Positions 6,977 through 14,584 of a stretch of DNA of 19,654 nt are shown in pieces. Numbering within the stretch: the stretch's first letter is position 1; each line of letters starts with the position of its first letter. This DNA comes from JAJYZP01 sp049964535 (lineage in GTDB: Bacteria; Actinomycetota; Acidimicrobiia; Acidimicrobiales; Acidimicrobiaceae). Under the pieces are notes generated by a model. The model worked only from the letters and a program-made list of their open reading frames with translations. It was not told the DNA's origin and ran no database searches. Location of the stretch: assembly GCA_049964535.1 (NCBI GenBank), contig JBMFXG010000026.1:1-19654 (forward strand), given 5' to 3'. The translations under genes were made by a program, and so were the position numbers.

Positions 6977-7338
6977 GCCTCCTACCTACGAGTACACCTC
7001 GTTCGCCACGTCGCGCAATCCTCGGCAACAGAATAGAAATCAGCAGCTCCATTCAGCAACTCTTACGCTCCATCTCAACTACCGTCGAGCCGAGATTGCC
7101 ACAACACCATCAACCCGTCACCAAGGCATGGACGAACGTCGAGATAGCGTCGGCGTAATCAGAGCACTCTCACGGTTGCACAGGCTTCGTAAAGGTCTCA
7201 GTACCTTTCCAGGCCACGACTCTCTCCTCCACCGCTCCATAAGGAGCCGTTTCAGGGCGACACTATCGTTTCGTACAGCAGAGAACGAGTGGCCTTCTCC
7301 AACCCCGGTCCGGTCAGATCAACGATGGAACGAGATTC
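6977..7338. other. Convergent intergenic stretch with no gene seen
   Basis: This is the rest of the gap between the convergent methyltransferase and trmI genes. Plus-strand frames exist (for example 6966-7352), but they are rich in Ser, Arg and His, match no family, and one runs into the end of trmI. I see no clear terminator with a T run for either flanking gene. Confidence 0.5.
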
Positions 7339-8190
7339 TCAAAGATCCGTAGGGTTGTCTTCACGAAGTTCGAGAGACGGTTCATCGATCCCGCCATCCC
7401 CCATCTCATCGATCTCGCCTCGGCGGCGCTGTAACGGACGGGCTGTCAAGATAAAGCCGGTATGCCCGACCATGCGATGGTGAGGCCTTGCAATCAAACC
7501 CTTGAGGTACCACTCGCGCTCCAGCAATTCAATGGCGTCGGCGTATCCAAAATCAGCATCGCCGAGCTCAGCGACAACTCGTTGGAGTTGGGTCACATTC
7601 GTCACGTAGACAGCAAGCACCCCACCCGGCCTCACGACCTTCCGAACGACCTTCAGTGCCCTCCATGGCTCCGGGAGATCGAGCATCACAGCGTCAAAGG
7701 GACCATCGGGGACACGGTCGTACGCATCTCCGAGCTGAACCGTGTATCGGCCTAGGTATTGCTCTCCAAGGAAGCTTGCTACGTTCTTGCGGGCGAGGTT
7801 CATGAAGTCCTCCCGCGCCTCGACCCCGACGACCGACACTCCGGCCTTGAGCATCGCTATCGACATTGCCCCTGACCCCACTCCCGACTCCAGAACTCGA
7901 TCACCAGATCGAAGATTGAGACGCATCATGATGGCCCCGATATCTTTGGGGTAGATGACTTGTGCTCCGCGAGGCATGTGAAACACAAAATCTTCGAAGG
8001 TCGGTTCGAGCACGAACACTCGCCGATCCGTTGAAGTCAAGACCAACGATCCACTATCTTGGCCAATGATATCTCCGACTGCAACCGCGCCAACATGGGT
8101 ATTGATCTTTGCCTCTGCGGTCAAAGTCACGAGGGATCGGCGTCGCTTGTGGTCTTCGATCACCACTAGATCACCTAAAGAAAAACTCAC
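7339..8190 (-). CDS. trmI: tRNA (adenine-N1)-methyltransferase TrmI, position 58
   Basis: TrmI methylates A58 in the T-loop of tRNA using SAM, as a tetramer. The 283-residue protein has the N-terminal beta domain of the family (to about residue 70). MPRGAQVIYPKDIGAIMM follows, which is diagnostic, then motif I VLESGVGSGAMSIAML at about 99-114 and the catalytic-region motif MLDLPEPW. Family members normally show VLExGxGSGAL here, so the match is close. The start is GTG at 8190 with only a weak GAAAG upstream. It is 45 nt after an upstream minus-strand membrane-protein gene, so it is probably last in that operon. In M. tuberculosis the homologue (Rv2118c) also lies close to mpa (Rv2115c). The acidic C-terminal tail is longer than the core fold needs. 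Confidence 0.94.
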   Translation of the reverse strand: MSFSLGDLVVIEDHKRRRSLVTLTAEAKINTHVGAVAVGDIIGQDSGSLVLTSTDRRVFVLEPTFEDFVFHMPRGAQVIYPKDIGAIMMRLNLRSGDRVLESGVGSGAMSIAMLKAGVSVVGVEAREDFMNLARKNVASFLGEQYLGRYTVQLGDAYDRVPDGPFDAVMLDLPEPWRALKVVRKVVRPGGVLAVYVTNVTQLQRVVAELGDADFGYADAIELLEREWYLKGLIARPHHRMVGHTGFILTARPLQRRRGEIDEMGDGGIDEPSLELREDNPTDL

Positions 8191-8235
8191 TGCTTTCGGT
8201 CCAAGCGAACGTTCGCACGGCCCACGCTCGAGCTC

Positions 8236-8481
8236 CTATCGCTTCTTGGAATCGGTCACCAACTTCCCCTCAACGACGTACTTCTCACCTGGGCGGACCT
8301 TTAGAGCTACTGGTTTAGGTCCTCTGCGAGACAGAGCGCGTCGCAGGAAACGAATAACGAGAAAACCTACGGCTGGAATAGCTATGTAGGGACGTTGCGA
8401 CCGAGCGGCGCGTCGCAACAGACTGCCCGGAGCTAGATCGGACAAAAACTGTCGCACCTGCGCCTGTTTCACACCGCTCAC
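8236..8481 (-). CDS. Small basic single-helix membrane protein
   Basis: I do not recognise a family with confidence. The 81-residue protein is strongly basic. It has one probable membrane helix (YIAIPAVGFLVIRFL, about residues 32-46) flanked by arginine-rich segments on both sides. The start GTG overlaps the stop of the upstream gene as GTGA (8478-8481), so the two are translationally coupled. It sits between another one-helix membrane protein gene and trmI. By position and size it recalls the small membrane proteins found with YqjD/YqjE in enterobacteria, but this rests on layout and not on sequence identity. Confidence 0.7.
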   Translation of the reverse strand: MSGVKQAQVRQFLSDLAPGSLLRRAARSQRPYIAIPAVGFLVIRFLRRALSRRGPKPVALKVRPGEKYVVEGKLVTDSKKR

Positions 8482-8741
8482 ACTCGTCTCACTTCTACCG
8501 TTACCGACCTTCGATGGCCAAAGCGATACCCGAGTAGGAAGATAATGCCGACGGCTATCCCTCCTGCCACAACGGCCAAGGGAGGCTTGGCTGACGACGC
8601 TGCGTCCGTAGCCCGCTCTACCCCACCTTGGAGCTGACGAATTGAATTCTCCACATCATCAAGCGAGATCGCCCTATCAGCGCCTGGCCGTCGTGCCACC
8701 GATACCCCTCTCCAATCTTCGAATCTTCCCTCGTTGCTCAT
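8478..8741 (-). CDS. Small membrane protein, YqjD/DUF3618-like layout
   Basis: The 87-residue protein has a soluble N-terminal half with a probable amphipathic helix (ISLDDVENSIRQLQGGVERA, about 25-44), one glycine-rich membrane helix (LAVVAGGIAVGIIFLLGYRF, about 55-74), and a basic end. That is the layout of ElaB/YqjD and DUF3618 proteins, which tether to the inner membrane by a C-terminal helix. Sequence alone is not enough to assign the family. The ATG follows the stop of the Holin-X-like gene by 27 nt and the stop overlaps the next start, so three membrane-protein genes run as one unit. Confidence 0.72.
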   Translation of the reverse strand: MSNEGRFEDWRGVSVARRPGADRAISLDDVENSIRQLQGGVERATDAASSAKPPLAVVAGGIAVGIIFLLGYRFGHRRSVTVEVRRV

Positions 8742-8768
8742 CTACACTCATCGATCGATCCTGAAGCC

Positions 8769-9134
8769 TCAACGGTTTGATCGCTTACGAGCAAGCGAGA
8801 ATGAAACGATCGTCATGCCGACGCCGACCACCATTGTCACGAGGTACGGAACCCAACTGAGGTGCGCGTGAAAGGTGGAGCCGGTTTCACTTTGAAGGAG
8901 ACGGAGGATGCCCAGCAGAATAAGAGCAAATCCGAATGTCACCAAAACGGCCCCAGAGACCCCAAAGGCCAGGTACCGACCAAGTGGGCGCATCGCTCCA
9001 AGGGTCTCTTGCTTCACATAACCGATAATGACGGAGACCGTCTCAAAGAATTGAGCCTTCTGTGAGTCTCTACGTTGCGCCAAAGCGATGCTCCGATTCT
9101 TCTCGCCTGATCTGCATGCTATCCGAAGAAGCAC
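8769..9134 (-). CDS. Holin-X (holin superfamily III)/YqjE-like membrane protein
   Basis: This belongs to the actinobacterial Holin-X group, in spite of its name usually a chromosomal housekeeping membrane protein and not a phage lysis factor. The motif VIIGYVKQETLGAMRPLGRY (about 36-55) is typical and precedes two hydrophobic helices (about 56-80 and 94-115) joined by a short loop with the common WVPYL segment. Two starts are plausible. GTG at 9134 (121 residues) has GAGG six bases upstream and is used here. TTG at 9083 (104 residues) has GGAG seven bases upstream and gives a length nearer the family core. It is the first of three consecutive small membrane-protein genes leading to trmI. Confidence 0.82.
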   Translation of the reverse strand: MLLRIACRSGEKNRSIALAQRRDSQKAQFFETVSVIIGYVKQETLGAMRPLGRYLAFGVSGAVLVTFGFALILLGILRLLQSETGSTFHAHLSWVPYLVTMVVGVGMTIVSFSLARKRSNR

Positions 9135-9277
9135 AGCCTACCTCTTCCTCCAGCGATTCCTAGGATCAGGACTCTGCCACAACGAGAAAGAGGTGTCGTC
9201 GAGAGCGGATATGAGACACCAACGGTACCGACGAGGCGGTTCGGGGCACGGAGAGTCGCATGCATTCACGTCGAGTG

Positions 9278-9919
9278 CTAACGATCCTCCGTGTCCATCC
9301 ATCGCATGAAAAGTGACACGACGTCGTCGAGCGCAGCCCTCAGGATTGCTTCGGCAGTTTCTCTATCACTCGCCTCAAGAACACGCTGCTTGTCCAAGAT
9401 CGAGATCGGAGCAATTTGAGTCAATTGATAGAGCAGGTACGGTGCTGGACCAGGCAGAGAAAACGTAGCTGGTGAGACAGAGTGGCCAGCTTCAACCCCC
9501 GCCCACAGTGCTCGGCGAACTAGCGTCTCGAGGTCCTCCAAATCACGCTCGACACCTACCTCTAAATCTGATGACTGTGGTTCTTGCACCACGAGGGCAA
9601 GCGGATACGGATCGTCAGGCAACCACATACGCACGACGATTCGCTCCTCGCCGGCGAGTACGGCAAGGAAACCACCACCTCGCAACGCAGTGATTTCATC
9701 GACTCGACAGAGAGTCCCAACCCGAAAACGACGATCTCCACCACCGACCTCACTACCGTGAGAGATCAGTACAGCCCCCAGGCGACCTTGTCCTCGCCTT
9801 AGATCGTCAACGAGTCGAAGATATCGGGGCTCAAAGACGTGCAACAGCGTAGAGCAGCCTGGAAGCACAAGATCGGAAAGCGGAAACATCGGGAGCGGAA
9901 GCTCTACCGGTTCAGACAA
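9278..9919 (-). CDS. Lon N-terminal substrate-binding-domain protein
   Basis: This is a stand-alone relative of the N-terminal domain of Lon protease, with no ATPase or peptidase part. The 213-residue protein opens with ELPLPMFPLSDLVLPGC and LLHVFEPRYLRLVDD (about 26-40), the hallmark of this domain. A helical C-terminal half with ALWAG and LPGPAPYLLYQL follows. Such proteins are common in actinobacteria; their function is unproved, and binding of unfolded protein is the usual guess. The start is TTG at 9919 with GAGGG eight bases upstream. It begins 3 nt after the thioesterase stop, so the two genes are coupled. A protein-quality-control role would suit the nearby proteasome locus, but that is only inference. 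Confidence 0.9.
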   Translation of the reverse strand: MSEPVELPLPMFPLSDLVLPGCSTLLHVFEPRYLRLVDDLRRGQGRLGAVLISHGSEVGGGDRRFRVGTLCRVDEITALRGGGFLAVLAGEERIVVRMWLPDDPYPLALVVQEPQSSDLEVGVERDLEDLETLVRRALWAGVEAGHSVSPATFSLPGPAPYLLYQLTQIAPISILDKQRVLEASDRETAEAILRAALDDVVSLFMRWMDTEDR

Positions 9920-9922
9920 AGG

Positions 9923-10339
9923 TTAGGCCCTCGGCACTAGGTGGTAGGTGGAGGACCCTCGAGCGATGAGACGATCACTATCGTCGGTCACAGTAGCCTC
10001 TACGAACACTACAGTTCTTCCTCCAGAGATAACAACTGCTTCACAGGTCAACATGGATCCGATCCGTGCCGCCTTTGTGAAACGAACGTGGAGGTCAGAG
10101 TTGGATGCGAACACCTTCTGGCCAGACACGTAAGTTATCACCGAGGCACCCATTGCAGAATCGATCATGGCGCTGATGAATCCACCTTGAATCGTGCCTG
10201 CAGGATTTGAAAATCGTTCGTCAGCGACCATCGTCCACCGTGTGCGACCAGGCTCCTTCAGGGTGTTCACCAACCCGAGCGTAAGATCGCAGGGCGGAGG
10301 AACCTGCGGTCCTCGAGACTTCGTACGATCGTCGTTCAC
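9923..10339 (-). CDS. Hotdog-fold acyl-CoA thioesterase, PaaI family
   Basis: The 138-residue protein probably hydrolyses acyl- or aryl-CoA thioesters as a cytosolic tetramer. The family motif is clear: NPAGTIQGGFISAMIDSAMG (about 45-64), which corresponds to the usual HGGxxxxLxDxxxG around the active site. The otherwise common histidine is replaced by Gln in IQGG, while the aspartate of MIDSAMG is kept. The rest forms the beta sheet of the fold, ending in the tail SSTYHLVPRA. The start is GTG at 10339 with a purine-rich GGTAGG just upstream. It is followed 3 nt later by the Lon-N-domain gene. The natural substrate cannot be read from the sequence. Confidence 0.88.
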   Translation of the reverse strand: MNDDRTKSRGPQVPPPCDLTLGLVNTLKEPGRTRWTMVADERFSNPAGTIQGGFISAMIDSAMGASVITYVSGQKVFASNSDLHVRFTKAARIGSMLTCEAVVISGGRTVVFVEATVTDDSDRLIARGSSTYHLVPRA

Positions 10340-10580
10340 ACTACCTACCCTAAACGTACCGTATCGATTCCTGAGCTTGAGACTTGCCCAATTGGAGAGC
10401 GGTACAATAACTGTTCTTTAGAGACCTTCAAACAGCGCACCAGAGAAGTTGGATTCGCTGCACGAAGTTTTACATCCAACGGGTCAACCTGATTCTTCAA
10501 CTTTTCTCTCACGCAATACGATACCTCGATGCGGAGGCGTCCGAAAGTGAGACGTCACGAAGTCATAACGAGGACGGCAC

Positions 10581-11762
10581 ATGATCTCACAAGAATCGAG
10601 TCGGACACACTCGTCGGCGCTCTCGCGCCATCCCGAACTACCGGTTGCTCTCGGTGAGGTGGTCGGACGTTGCGTTGAGTGGTCCCCCGGCCCCCCGTCT
10701 CTGGCCTTCGTCGCTGCATCGCCGAGCGTGAGTGATGCACTGAGCCAAGTCTGTCGTACGGCCACTGCGCTGCTTGAATCTCGAACGACGGCAGGCTTCA
10801 CATCAGAATCTCCTATCGGCCTACGAGAACGTCTCGGCCCTCAAGCGGGACTCAGTCTGCTCTGTAGTCGTTCTATCGAGCCGAATGCGCTGCTGCTTTC
10901 ACAGCCCTTTGATGCATCTCAGGCAAGCCTCGAGCATGAGTTCGCCAGATTCGCTGGGATACTCAGCGACGGAGATCTCCCGGTAGTAATCGCAGATCCA
11001 CACTCTTTCGATACCACCACGTTTCTCCAACGCTTCAATCGGAGTTTCCCCGGTCGTACCATGAGCGGCGGTACCATTGCGACCGGTGGTTTGCCATGCG
11101 GATTCTACCTTGACGGCGTAACCACGCATGGAGGAGCCTTGGTCATAGTCTTTCCCCGTCATAGCGTCGTAGCCACGGCTCTCAGCTTTGGCGCAAAACC
11201 GGTTGGCCAACCTCTTACCGTCACGAAGGCCGATGGATGCATAATTCAAGGGTTGAGCTCTCAATCGGCCGTTTTGCGATTGGAAGAGCTCATGCTGGAG
11301 AGCCTGAGTTCAACGGACCTCGTCGACATAGCAGAAGGCGGTCTCCGTCTCGGAGTGGTTACTAACGAGTACGCAAGTACCTACGGGCGCGGAGACTTTA
11401 ACCTCATGAGCATCGTCGATATCGACAACGAAGTACCCGCTCTCACCGTTACTCAGGCAACACCCGTAGGATCTGTGGTTCAGTTCCATATTCAGAGTCC
11501 CAAGATCGCGCGAGATGACCTCACGCTCGCTCTGGCGGAGGCGAATCCGAGTAGGGTAAAGACCGATATGACGCTTGTCTTCGCCGGCATTGAAGCTGAA
11601 AGAGAACCTTTTGGCACCAAGACCGAGGAGCAGGAGGTCATCGCTGATATGCTCGGTGATACTTCCACCCTCGGTGCGTCCTTATCGACAGTATTTGGCA
11701 ACGTTGGAGGCATCACTCGGGAACTTCCGCAGTGCACCTCAATCGTCTCACTCAAAGGCTAG
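10581..11762 (+). CDS. FIST-domain sensor-like protein
   Basis: FIST domains are thought to bind small ligands, perhaps amino acids, and usually feed signalling systems. This 393-residue protein is FIST N plus FIST C with no attached kinase, cyclase or receptor domain. The FIST N part covers roughly residues 20-205, and FIST C roughly 205-345. In FIST C the segment GRGDFNLMSIVDIDNEVPAL (269-288) and then GSVVQFHIQSPKIARDDL (297-314) agree closely with family proteins. The ATG has AGGA six bases upstream. The stop is 4 nt before the transaldolase ATG, and the transaldolase ribosome binding site lies inside this gene, so the two are co-translated. No signal peptide is evident, so it is probably cytosolic. 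Confidence 0.88.
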   Translation: MISQESSRTHSSALSRHPELPVALGEVVGRCVEWSPGPPSLAFVAASPSVSDALSQVCRTATALLESRTTAGFTSESPIGLRERLGPQAGLSLLCSRSIEPNALLLSQPFDASQASLEHEFARFAGILSDGDLPVVIADPHSFDTTTFLQRFNRSFPGRTMSGGTIATGGLPCGFYLDGVTTHGGALVIVFPRHSVVATALSFGAKPVGQPLTVTKADGCIIQGLSSQSAVLRLEELMLESLSSTDLVDIAEGGLRLGVVTNEYASTYGRGDFNLMSIVDIDNEVPALTVTQATPVGSVVQFHIQSPKIARDDLTLALAEANPSRVKTDMTLVFAGIEAEREPFGTKTEEQEVIADMLGDTSTLGASLSTVFGNVGGITRELPQCTSIVSLKG

Positions 11763-11766
11763 GACC

Positions 11767-12843
11767 ATGGGTATCCTCACAACTCTTTACGACGACTACG
11801 GCACCTCGCCATGGATCGATAATCTCCAGCGATCATGGCTACTCGATGGAACTCTTCAAAAATTGATGCATGATGGCGTGAGGGGTCTCACCTCAAATCC
11901 AACGATCTTTGCTCACGCAATAGCAGGAGGGACCGAATACGACGAACAGATTGCAACCCTGAAAGGTACCAAAGCAGATGATGCCTACTGGGAGTTAGTT
12001 CTCGCCGATATCTGCAACGCCTGCGACGTCATGCTCCCTCTTTTCCGATCCACCGGCGGTGCCGATGGCTTCGTCTCAGTCGAGGTCGACCCCCGCCTGG
12101 CTCGGGAACGCAAAGCCACCGTGGAGGCTGCCCGATGGATCTGGAGTCGCGTACAACGCGAAAACCTCCTGGTCAAGATCCCAGCAACAGTCGAAGGCGT
12201 CAGCGCTGTTCGAGAGGTAATTGCCAACGGGATCTCCGTCAACGTCACGCTGATCTTTTCAGTCGACCGCTACGGCGAGGTTATCACGGCATTTCAAGAT
12301 GGGCTCTCCGCTCTTGCAAAGACCGACCCAAGTAAGCTTGCCTCAGTACACTCAGTGGCATCATTCTTCATCTCGAGAACGGACACCAAGGTAGACGCTG
12401 CACTCGAGCGCCTTGGATCACGCAATCTGGAGGGTAAGACTGCAGTTGCACAGGCAACCGTGGCATATCAGCGATTTCTCGAAAGATTCGCAACGAACAC
12501 TTGGAAGGATCTCGCAGCACAGGGTGCGCACGCCCAACGTCCACTTTGGGCATCGACTTCAACAAAGAATCCTGCCTACCCAGATCTTTTGTATGTCGAG
12601 TCCCTCATCGGACCACAGTGTGTCAACACCATGCCACAATCGACGCTCGATGCCTTCATCGACCACGGAAAGCCGTCCTTCGCGATGCTTGAGAGCTTCG
12701 ACCAAGCCACCGCCCTGCTCAAATCCGTCGAGGGTGCCGGAGTCGATCTGGCTCAGGTAGCTATCGAACTCGAGAACGAAGGGGTGGAGTCTTTTGCGTC
12801 ATCGCATGAGTCGATCCTTGAGCTCATCGGAACGAAACTCTGA
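11767..12843 (+). CDS. tal: Transaldolase
   Basis: Transaldolase moves a dihydroxyacetone unit between sugar phosphates in the non-oxidative pentose phosphate pathway. The 358-residue protein has GLTSNPTIF (40-48), SVEVDPRLA (104-112), and NLLVKIPAT (133-141) in which Lys137 is the Schiff-base lysine. Length and motifs fit the actinobacterial long transaldolase class, the class also found fused to phosphoglucose isomerase. The ATG at 11767 is four bases after the FIST stop and has AAAGG eight bases upstream. A longer in-frame extension back into the FIST gene exists but has no family similarity. The isomerase-like gene follows after 79 nt. Confidence 0.96.
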   Translation: MGILTTLYDDYGTSPWIDNLQRSWLLDGTLQKLMHDGVRGLTSNPTIFAHAIAGGTEYDEQIATLKGTKADDAYWELVLADICNACDVMLPLFRSTGGADGFVSVEVDPRLARERKATVEAARWIWSRVQRENLLVKIPATVEGVSAVREVIANGISVNVTLIFSVDRYGEVITAFQDGLSALAKTDPSKLASVHSVASFFISRTDTKVDAALERLGSRNLEGKTAVAQATVAYQRFLERFATNTWKDLAAQGAHAQRPLWASTSTKNPAYPDLLYVESLIGPQCVNTMPQSTLDAFIDHGKPSFAMLESFDQATALLKSVEGAGVDLAQVAIELENEGVESFASSHESILELIGTKL

Positions 12844-12922
12844 CGCGACCGATAGCGGGCATCGCTAAGGCCTTGAGCCACCCTGAACCTCCCGTGCTAG
12901 AGATCACCGAAGTTGACGCTCC

Positions 12923-14254
12923 GTGAGCGCCAGATCAGAAGAGCTCGAATATCGGCTCCGTCGAGGTGAATACGGGCTTTGGCCACAGACATCGAACGCT
13001 GTAACACCTCTCGTGTGGACCGAGGTCATCTCGACCACCGATGAACAGCTCCAAGAGCTGGAGAGCCTTGCAAACTCCCTTGATGGCTCTACCGCACACG
13101 TCGTTGCACTCGGCCCAACTGCATGGTTGTCCAGGGCATTTTCAGATCTTAATCTCGACGAAAGCAATGGAAGGGGTGTCAAGGTAGTACCAGACGCACA
13201 CCCCGATCGACTCGCTGCCATCGATACGACGGACAGTGACTTCATCATCGTCTCGCCGAATAGCGTGGACCAGGGTTCGGAGGCAGTCTTCGACTGGCTA
13301 CTCTCTCGAGTGAACTCACGCTCTCGGTATCTCGTGATCGCTGATCCGGACTCATCGATCTATCAACGAGCCAAAGAGATCGGCATTCGCCGTTTGATAC
13401 CCACACAAGGCAAGACACGAGAACCCTGGAGGGCCCTTGGACCTGAGGGTCTCATCACACCAGCCCTGCTTGGCTACAACCTCCACTCCATTCTCGAAGG
13501 TGCCCGCTTCGGGTTAGTCGACCGAGACCTTGCCCCAAAAGTCGACGAACTCGCCGAATCTCTCTCCTACGTCTACGATCTAGAGATCGCTTCGACCGGA
13601 CTGCAACGATGGTGCGATACCCTCCTTGCCACAGCACTGATCGATCCACATCTGCACAAGATCTCCCCGACTCCAGGTCCGACGGCTCAGTTCTCATCGC
13701 CGCACTCTTCGAGCAAGAGGACTCTCGAGCTTCTTGGTTCAGGCATTTCCCGTACTCAACGGACCGTTGCCCTTGTGGCCGCCTTTCGGTCGATCAATCC
13801 GTTCGACCCGACTTACGAGCTGAACTACGATGCAGAGCTACGAAAGCGTCTTCAACAGAGACTCGAGCAACCCGTACCTCGCCTCAGCGTCGAGGAGCTG
13901 ATCGAGCGCCTCTCGCGCTCAGAGCCCTCCGAACGCCACGTCCGCTTCGTGGAGTTCACTGCTAGTTCTTTCACGGACGCTCTCGCCTCTCAAGGCAACG
14001 CCGACACCTATCACGAACTCTCGCTCCTTGGTCCGAGCATTCATGGGCCGAGCGCTCTCCGCAGTTTCGGAGAGCTTTGGGCCGAGTCCACGACCACGCT
14101 TCACTTCGTCCTTGCTCTTCATGACGCACCCATGGAGTCGATTCAACTTCGGTCACAGTCTTCCTCGTTCCAAGAGCTCTATCGCACCTCTATCCAACTC
14201 TTCGCCGAGTCCTTTCGTCCGACCGACCACATGGTCTATACTGCTCAAATGTGA
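12923..14254 (+). CDS. Degenerate phosphoglucose-isomerase-like protein
   Basis: The 443-residue protein has the outline of the isomerase half of transaldolase-PGI fusions but not its catalytic motifs. Where PGI has the GxGGS phosphate loop, this has VVALGPTAWLS (60-70). Where PGI has SKSGTT, this has FIIVSPNSVD (107-116). The GGR-S-LSPxGLxPAAL segment survives as PWRALGPEGLITPALLG (168-184), and NPFD is kept (292-295). The LHSTGQLHKGG region near the end has become LLGPSIHGPSAL (368-379), without the family Lys-Gly-Gly. The frame is intact over its whole length, so this looks like a maintained protein and not decay. The start is GTG at 12923, forced by a TGA two codons upstream. It may be inactive, a regulator or subunit of transaldolase, or an enzyme with changed chemistry. 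Confidence 0.75.
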   Translation: MSARSEELEYRLRRGEYGLWPQTSNAVTPLVWTEVISTTDEQLQELESLANSLDGSTAHVVALGPTAWLSRAFSDLNLDESNGRGVKVVPDAHPDRLAAIDTTDSDFIIVSPNSVDQGSEAVFDWLLSRVNSRSRYLVIADPDSSIYQRAKEIGIRRLIPTQGKTREPWRALGPEGLITPALLGYNLHSILEGARFGLVDRDLAPKVDELAESLSYVYDLEIASTGLQRWCDTLLATALIDPHLHKISPTPGPTAQFSSPHSSSKRTLELLGSGISRTQRTVALVAAFRSINPFDPTYELNYDAELRKRLQQRLEQPVPRLSVEELIERLSRSEPSERHVRFVEFTASSFTDALASQGNADTYHELSLLGPSIHGPSALRSFGELWAESTTTLHFVLALHDAPMESIQLRSQSSSFQELYRTSIQLFAESFRPTDHMVYTAQM

Positions 14255-14471
14255 CTCGGCGGAGAAAAACTTTCTTCACCGCATAACGAATTCGCGGCGA
14301 TCTCCCGCCAGGGTAAGTTGCAAAGTACTGCCATCAAAACTCTTCTAGTGGCTGGTCACCCTCGAGGAGTGGTTCGCCACGATGTCACAGACCTTCAGAT
14401 CAGCAGAGCATAGACCGCTCGATAGACGAAGGGTGGCCGGGTACTATCCAAGGAAGTGTTGACGGGTCACA

Positions 14472-14481
14472 CGACGCGTCG
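14472..14481. repeat. 10-bp palindrome between direct GTCACAC copies
   Basis: CGACGCGTCG is perfectly self-complementary. GTCACAC occurs on each side at 14466-14472 and 14485-14491, 19 bases apart. It begins eight bases after a TTGACG, where a regulator could act. No known operator consensus was recognised. Confidence 0.4.
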
Positions 14482-14550
14482 ATCGTCACACAAGCGGTCT
14501 ACTCGGTAACGGACCAAGCATGAAAGCTTGAACCGAAGCGAGTGTGGTAC

Positions 14551-14565
14551 GGAGAGCAGCTCTCC
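14551..14565 (+). promoter_or_regulatory. Hairpin just before the fbiC ribosome binding region
   Basis: GGAGAG and CTCTCC pair around a CAG loop, ending 19 bases before the fbiC ATG. A second hairpin (CAAGC, 6-base loop, GCTTG) lies at 14515-14530. The GGAGAG arm is itself Shine-Dalgarno-like, but it is too far from the ATG to serve it. Control of fbiC translation is possible. Confidence 0.35.
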
Positions 14566-14584
14566 CTAGGAAGTTAGGTATCTC

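Larger units (their letters stand above)
14255..14584. other. 330-base leader before fbiC
   Basis: No convincing gene, tRNA or known riboswitch was recognised. The last 115 bases hold several symmetric elements: the 10-bp palindrome CGACGCGTCG at 14472-14481 between two GTCACAC copies (14466-14472 and 14485-14491), a CAAGC/GCTTG hairpin at 14515-14530, and a GGAGAG/CTCTCC hairpin at 14551-14565. A TTGACG at 14459-14464 has no good -10 partner at normal spacing. Confidence 0.5.

Noticed and set aside
6928..7352. Plus-strand frames of 76 and 128 codons in the convergent gap
   Set aside because: Composition is like the shadow frames over known genes, one overlaps trmI, and no motif is visible.
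8769..9134. Holin-X gene as a sign of a prophage
   Set aside because: No other phage gene is near; this family is commonly chromosomal in actinobacteria and here sits with trmI.
9273..9281. GAGTGCTAA, one half of a CIRCE (HrcA) heat-shock operator
   Set aside because: The matching TTAGCACTC half is absent at the required 9-base spacing, and the sequence overlaps the end of the Lon-N-domain gene, so it is chance.
10377..10408. TTGAGA and TACAAT as a promoter for the FIST gene
   Set aside because: The spacer is 20 bases, too long for a normal sigma70 promoter, and the site is about 170 bases from the start codon.
11575..11766. N-terminal extension of transaldolase read from an upstream start
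   Set aside because: It overlaps the FIST coding end in another frame and has no similarity; the ATG at 11767 fits the family N-terminus and has a ribosome binding site.
12873..12926. Short TTG frame ending in TGA that overlaps the start of the PGI-like gene
   Set aside because: Only about 17 codons from the TTG, no ribosome binding site and no family similarity; treated as chance.
14459..14487. TTGACG as a -35 box for fbiC
   Set aside because: No acceptable -10 hexamer lies 16-18 bases downstream.
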